Positions 14,395-18,011 of a stretch of 18,011 bases of DNA are shown here, piece by piece (the stretch's first letter is position 1; every line of letters starts with the position of its first letter). This stretch comes from Bacillota bacterium. Its GTDB lineage: Bacteria; Bacillota; UBA4882; UBA8346. A program made the translations under genes and the position numbers. Below the pieces are notes generated by a model, which ran no database searches, had not been told where the DNA came from, and was given only the letters and a program-made list of their open reading frames with translations. The stretch lies in the NCBI GenBank assembly GCA_023392595.1, contig JAEVYU010000070.1:1-18011 (forward strand). Direction: 5' to 3'.

Positions 14395-15570
14395 ATGAAT
14401 CAAGTCGTTTTAAAGGCTGGGAAGGAAAAAAGAGTCCGGGCGGGGCATCTTTGGGTCTACCAAGGGGAAATCGGCATTATCGGCATTGGTGTGAAGCCCG
14501 GGGATACGGTGGAGGTGCTCGATAACCGGGGCCGGTTTTTGGGAATCGGTTATTATAATCATGCCTCGCAGATAGCGGTGCGTCTTCTCACGCAGGAACG
14601 GACCATCGTCAATGAGGATTTTTTTCGAAAACGATTTGAACAAGCCATTCACTACCGGAAACGGGTGCGGCCCGATGCGAGCAGCTATCGTTTGATCTAT
14701 GGCGAAGGGGACCTGCTGCCCGGCTTGATCGTAGACAAGTTTGAAGATTATCTGGTCGTGCAATTCCTAACGATGGGCATGGAAGTCAACCGGGATTTAA
14801 TTATCCGGTTGCTGATTGATCTCTGCCGGCCTAAGGCAATCATTGAACGGAGCGATCTCTCCATCCGCCATTTGGAGGATCTGCCGGAAAGGTCGGGTTG
14901 TATTTACGGCGAATGTCCGTCTTCCATTCTGATTAAGGACAACGGACTTTCCTTCCGAGTCGATTTATTGGAGGGACAAAAGACCGGCTACTTTCTCGAT
15001 CAGTCCGCCAACCGGGCCGCTTTGGCGCAATACGCCGCCGGACGGCGGGTTCTGGACTGCTTTTGCCATGTCGGCACCTTTGCGCTCCATGCCGCCGCTT
15101 ATGGAGCGCGTTCCGTCTTGGGTGTGGATATTTCCGAGGATGCGGTGGCCATGGCGGGGGATAATGCCGCTATTAATCATCTTGACGCGATCTGCAGCTT
15201 TCAAGCGGCCAATGCCTTTGATTTTCTGAGGGAACAGGTCGGGAGAAAGGCGGAGTATGAATTGATCATTCTCGATCCGCCGGCATTCACCAAAAGCAAG
15301 CAGGCTGTCGAGGGCGCAATCCGGGGTTATAAAGAGATTAATTTGCGGGCTTTAAAGCTTTTGCCGCCGGGAGGCATCTTGGTCACTTGTTCCTGTTCCC
15401 ATCATATGAACCCGGATCTTTTCTGGGAAGTGGTCAACGCGGCGGCCATCGACAATAAAAAGCGCCTCCGTTTGCTGGAACGGCGAACGCAAGGGCAGGA
15501 TCACCCGATTTTGGCCGGCGTCCCGGAGACGGAATATTTAAAGTGTTTTATATTTGAGGTTGTTCAATAA
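14395..15570 (+). CDS. rlmI: Class I SAM-dependent rRNA methyltransferase, RlmI-like (23S rRNA m5C)
   Basis: This 391-residue cytoplasmic methyltransferase has an N-terminal PUA-type RNA-binding domain (about 1-75; KEKRVRAGHLWVYQGEI), a linking beta domain (YGEGDLLPGLIVDKF, 102-116) and a C-terminal Rossmann-fold domain. The SAM motif I is VLDCFCHVGTFALHAA (219-234), preceded by GQKTGYFLDQSANR. The substrate-site motif is LDPPAFTKSK (293-302) and the motif VI cysteine region is TCSCSHHM (331-338), which provides the likely catalytic Cys. This matches RlmI/YccW, which makes m5C1962 in E. coli 23S rRNA. GAGGG lies 4 nt before the ATG. The exact target base in this organism is inferred. Confidence 0.9.
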   Translation: MNQVVLKAGKEKRVRAGHLWVYQGEIGIIGIGVKPGDTVEVLDNRGRFLGIGYYNHASQIAVRLLTQERTIVNEDFFRKRFEQAIHYRKRVRPDASSYRLIYGEGDLLPGLIVDKFEDYLVVQFLTMGMEVNRDLIIRLLIDLCRPKAIIERSDLSIRHLEDLPERSGCIYGECPSSILIKDNGLSFRVDLLEGQKTGYFLDQSANRAALAQYAAGRRVLDCFCHVGTFALHAAAYGARSVLGVDISEDAVAMAGDNAAINHLDAICSFQAANAFDFLREQVGRKAEYELIILDPPAFTKSKQAVEGAIRGYKEINLRALKLLPPGGILVTCSCSHHMNPDLFWEVVNAAAIDNKKRLRLLERRTQGQDHPILAGVPETEYLKCFIFEVVQ

Positions 15571-15578
15571 GTTAATAG

Positions 15579-15693
15579 CCTCTATTCAGGTTTATGGAAT
15601 TCAGGAGTCAGAATTCAGTAAGGTGAACCGGAATGCTTGGAAGCGTTTCAAGGCGTTACGCTGACTGCTGAATTCTTGACTAGCCTGAGTAGG
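15579..15693. repeat. 115-bp imperfect inverted-repeat (MITE/REP-like) element
   Basis: The left arm 15579-15611 and right arm 15661-15693 are inverted copies. The inner 15 bp match at 14 positions (GAATTCAGGAGTCAG at 15597 versus the complement of CTGACTGCTGAATTC at 15661), and the outer parts share CCT and TCAGG blocks with one offset. GAATTCAG is also directly repeated at 15597 and 15611. The 49-bp centre contains CTTG/CAAG pairing. It encodes nothing and lies 75 bp before the next start codon. No clear target-site duplication is visible. Confidence 0.6.
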
Positions 15694-15768
15694 TGCGGTT
15701 AATCGAATAGAATTTATATGTGGACGGCTTTGTTCCGTCATTTTTTATGCATGAATATGGAGTGTAAA

Positions 15769-17022
15769 ATGTACCCTGATGCAATTCATCTTGTTTACGC
15801 CGATCAAAACGGACGACTATACCCGGCTAAAGACCTGTTGGCCGTGGGGATGAATGGACGCCAAGCCGAAGTAGCCAATCGGGATTGGATTGATTTGCCC
15901 CCGGGCGGAGAAGTGATGCTGCTTCCGGGACGTTTGCCGCTGGGATTTGATGAGGCCTCCGATCAATTGGAGGTGTTGGAAGGGTTCACCGCGGTAGCGG
16001 CTATCCTACCCGTGGGGCTAACCCGGGCGCTGCTGCCCGGTTATGAAAGCGCCACCCCGGTTGAACTGCCCCTTTTTGGTTATACGGCGGTGGGGGTTGC
16101 GTCCGCCGCGGCGGGCGATAAACTGAAAGTGGCGGCAATCAAGACGGATGAAGACCTAAAATGGAATCCGTTATATTACAACACACATGACTTACCGGGA
16201 TTAATTGAACGTAAAAAAAAGGACTTTCCGGCAAACCGCATCCTAAAACAGCTGGCTCAGTGCGCACTGGAATATCATTGCCTGACGGCGCAAAATATTT
16301 TTTATGCGCGTTGGGAGGCCGGAATCCCGGTATCGCCGGTCTGTAATGCCCGCTGTCGCGGCTGCATTTCGGAACAACCCGCGGAATGCTGTCCCGCCCC
16401 GCAAGGCAGGATCGCTTTTACTCCCACGGTTGCGGAGGTTGCCGAGCTGGCGGCGGCTCATTTGGAACAGGCTGGCGAAGGGATCGTCAGTTTCGGGCAG
16501 GGTTGTGAGGGCGAACCCTCCCTGCAAGGTGAGCTTTTGGCGCGGGCGATTGACGCTGTTCGTGCCCGCACCCACCGGGGTACGCTGAATATGAATAGTA
16601 ACGCCGGTGATTTTACCATGGTTCGGCGCCTGGTCGACGCCGGTTTGGACAGTATCCGGATCAGTTTATTCTCGGCGGTTTCCGAAAATTATCAGTGGTA
16701 TCACCGCCCCCAGGGATATCAACTGAATGATGTCATCCAATCCGTGCATTACGCGGTCGAGCATGGCCTTTCTGTAGCGCTGAATCTGCTCTTTTTTCCC
16801 GGATTTACCAATCAGCTCCCGGAGACGCAGGCTTTGTATCAATTGATTGCCCAAACCGGAATCCACCAGGTGCAACTGCGTAACCTCAACATTGATCCCG
16901 AGAAACTGGAATTTCTCCTTCGCGATGAGGAACTTCCGCCGGTGGCGGAGTGGCTGGCGGATTTGCGCCGGCAATTTCCGCAACTGCGAATTGGGAATTA
17001 TACGACGCCGAAGACGGGTTGA
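15769..17022 (+). CDS. Radical SAM protein of unknown function
   Basis: This 417-residue protein has an N-terminal region of about 185 residues with no motif I recognise. It is followed by the radical SAM core with the [4Fe-4S] ligand motif CNARCRGC (C192, C196, C199) and two extra cysteines (C207, C208). SFGQGCEGEPSL (241-252) fits the GGE-like SAM amine-binding strand. MNSNAGDFTMV and LDSIRISLFSAV are typical later TIM-barrel strands. I start at the ATG at 15769 because GGAG lies 6 nt upstream; the ATG at 15718 has no such site. It is downstream of the RlmI-like gene but separated by an inverted-repeat element, so co-transcription is uncertain. The reaction and substrate are unknown. Confidence 0.85.
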   Translation: MYPDAIHLVYADQNGRLYPAKDLLAVGMNGRQAEVANRDWIDLPPGGEVMLLPGRLPLGFDEASDQLEVLEGFTAVAAILPVGLTRALLPGYESATPVELPLFGYTAVGVASAAAGDKLKVAAIKTDEDLKWNPLYYNTHDLPGLIERKKKDFPANRILKQLAQCALEYHCLTAQNIFYARWEAGIPVSPVCNARCRGCISEQPAECCPAPQGRIAFTPTVAEVAELAAAHLEQAGEGIVSFGQGCEGEPSLQGELLARAIDAVRARTHRGTLNMNSNAGDFTMVRRLVDAGLDSIRISLFSAVSENYQWYHRPQGYQLNDVIQSVHYAVEHGLSVALNLLFFPGFTNQLPETQALYQLIAQTGIHQVQLRNLNIDPEKLEFLLRDEELPPVAEWLADLRRQFPQLRIGNYTTPKTG

Positions 17023-17516
17023 TTCTCTCCACTACGGGAGACAATTCCCGGCATCAGCCGACTGCTTTAGCTTAATTGTCGCCGCGAGTTGTTTCTCGGT
17101 TCGCCATTCTGTATGTTCAAGCTAAGCCTATTCCAATACCTCTTGATTCGCCGCTTCGTTCGATTGTTCCCCCCTTTTATGGACTTCAAATATATCCAAA
17201 ACTCAAAGAACTGTAAATGGATGGATGCTATTGGATCACGCAGCAATTTCCGTGATTGAAGATCGGTAATGATGCGGCGCCGGTCTGATTAACTGCGCCC
17301 CAAATGATTTGAAAACTCCCAGGAAGCTGTGGAATGCTTTTTGTTTTATTTCTAGCGCAATTGGTGATTTTTCTATGAAAATGTTTTGAAGATTTTTTCA
17401 TGAAGACATCATCATCCTTTTTGCTTTTTCCTGCGATCATCGGGCGAAAATCATATCGAGCGAATATTTGTGGGTTTCCATTAACACGATAGCATAAATT
17501 TATGTTGTAAAAATCA

Positions 17517-17540
17517 AACCTGAATTTTCAGGTTTTTTTT
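17517..17540 (+). terminator. Intrinsic terminator with no upstream gene
   Basis: The stem AACCTGAA (17517-17524) / TTCAGGTT (17527-17534) has a very tight loop and leads into an eight-T run (17533-17540), followed by ATTTT. It reads best on the plus strand. The closest upstream plus-strand gene ends at 17022, almost 500 bp away, so it may end either a long 3' UTR or an unrecognised small RNA. Confidence 0.7.
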
Positions 17541-17611
17541 ATTTTCAGAAAAAGAAACCATAAGAATAGTGGCCAGTAACAATTTAGTAATGACTCTGCT
17601 GTAAATTATGG

Positions 17612-17669
17612 ACTGACGGTAAGTTATAAATTTTGTTTTTACTCATATATTTTATTTGCAACTGACGGT
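17612..17669. repeat. Direct repeat ACTGACGGT, two copies 49 bp apart
   Basis: ACTGACGGT occurs at 17612-17620 and 17661-17669, in the AT-rich leader of the last gene. The spacing is a little under five helical turns. The copies could be binding sites for a regulator. The pattern is seen directly; the role is inference. Confidence 0.4.
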
Positions 17670-17716
17670 TCAGACAATTTTTATAAGAGAGGAGATGGTT
17701 AAGATCATCAACGGCA

Positions 17717-17736
17717 GCCTACTTCAATGAGTAGGC
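17717..17736 (+). promoter_or_regulatory. Leader hairpin upstream of the secreted repeat protein
   Basis: A perfect 7-bp stem GCCTACT (17717-17723) / AGTAGGC (17730-17736) with a 6-nt loop is followed by a T-rich but broken stretch (TTTCAATTTTGTTTT). It could be a weak terminator/attenuator or part of a leader RNA. It does not match a riboswitch class I can recognise. Confidence 0.4.
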
Positions 17737-17813
17737 ATAGACTTTCAATTTTGTTTTAATAAATGGGTTAAATTATCGGGATTTATAAATGGGGAGGCTT
17801 AGTAAAGGTGAAA

Positions 17814-18011
17814 ATGAAAAAAGTAATATTTTGGGTTATGTTTCCAATCTTTATGTTGGCTTATATGTCTTTTGCTGTATATGCAGTAGACAATCCATTG
17901 CTAGAAAATAAATTGTTTAGTGGCGGTCAACAAGGTGGCGGTCAACAAGGTGGCGGTCAACATGGAGACGGTCCGCAAGGTGGTCATGGACAACAAGGTG
18001 GTCATGGACAA
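17814..18011 (+). CDS. Secreted Gly/Gln/His-rich repeat protein (5' part, runs off the window)
   Basis: The first 66 codons are visible and the frame is open to the window edge. Residues 1-24 form a signal peptide: KK, a hydrophobic stretch with Trp and several Met, then FAVYA before VDNPLL. From residue 36 the sequence is low complexity: GGGQQ-type units in 15-bp DNA steps (three copies), then GDGPQ and GGHGQQ-type units in 18-bp steps. Such Gly/Gln/His stretches suggest a flexible, possibly metal-binding, extracellular or cell-wall segment; no family is recognised. ATG 17814 has AAAGG 5 nt upstream; an in-frame GTG at 17808 with GGGGAGG upstream is an alternative start. The AT-rich leader and signal contrast with the genes to the left. 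Confidence 0.75.
   Translation, partial: MKKVIFWVMFPIFMLAYMSFAVYAVDNPLLENKLFSGGQQGGGQQGGGQHGDGPQGGHGQQGGHGQ

Larger units (their letters stand above)
17023..17807. other. 785-bp intergenic region, highly structured and partly repetitive
   Basis: No convincing gene is found. At 17024-17128 there are overlapping inverted repeats: GACAATT (17040-17046) / AATTGTC (17074-17080), GCTTTAGCTT (17064-17073) / AAGCTAAGCC (17119-17128) with two mismatches, and a small CGAG/CTCG hairpin (17085-17098). At about 17330-17490 the sequence resembles the 21-bp array: AAATGTTTTGAAG at 17379-17391 is identical to 9232-9244. After an intrinsic terminator near 17517 the sequence becomes AT-rich and contains two ACTGACGGT copies and a 7-bp hairpin before the last gene. 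Confidence 0.5.

Noticed and set aside
17228..17440. A 70-codon minus-strand open frame
   Set aside because: It lies over a stretch resembling the 21-bp array, has no ribosome binding site I can see and no recognisable domain.
17700..17745. Riboswitch (c-di-GMP-type) in the leader of the secreted repeat protein
   Set aside because: Only one simple hairpin is visible, and the conserved GEMM core sequences are missing.

Overview
This window looks like a low-to-moderate GC bacterial chromosome, most likely a member of the Bacillota or a close relative. The clues are strong GGAGG-type ribosome binding sites, several apparent TTG starts, a CCA-encoding tRNA-Leu, a BsuPI-type protein and a COG2509-type flavoprotein. 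This assignment is inference; no taxonomic marker gene is present. By eye the first ~3 kb and the last ~0.5 kb are clearly more AT-rich than the 9.7-17 kb housekeeping part.

Region 1 (1-6068, plus strand) is a surface-polysaccharide cluster: a GT4 glycosyltransferase, a GT2 glycosyltransferase, a second GT4, a GDP-L-fucose synthase (fcl) and a third GT4. It is preceded by an array of five degenerate 22-23 bp tandem units. A convergent O-antigen ligase/Wzy-type membrane protein (6080-7288, minus) has its own good promoter. Together these would make a fucose-type sugar nucleotide, assemble a repeat unit at the cytoplasmic face and ligate or polymerise it. No gmd, flippase or chain-length gene lies in the window.

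Region 2 (7475-8908) is an orphan membrane histidine kinase. It is followed by a 660-bp non-coding stretch holding the most striking structure here: about 22 degenerate units in a nearly perfect 21-bp phase (8938-9396). A nested palindrome (9398-9467) follows, then a free-standing tRNA-Leu(CAA) with its own promoter and terminator.

Region 3 (9757-12502, minus) is a compact three-gene operon: a lipoprotein subtilase (S8), a BsuPI-domain lipoprotein that may be its inhibitor, and a YigZ/IMPACT-family protein.

Region 4 (12932-17022, plus) holds a COG2509-type FAD-dependent oxidoreductase, an RlmI-like 23S rRNA methyltransferase and a radical SAM protein of unknown role. A 115-bp imperfect inverted-repeat element lies in front of the last gene.

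Region 5 (17023-18011) is a 790-bp structured intergenic stretch with inverted repeats, a stretch resembling the 21-bp array and an intrinsic terminator with no gene before it. It ends in the 5' part of a secreted Gly/Gln/His-repeat protein that runs off the window.
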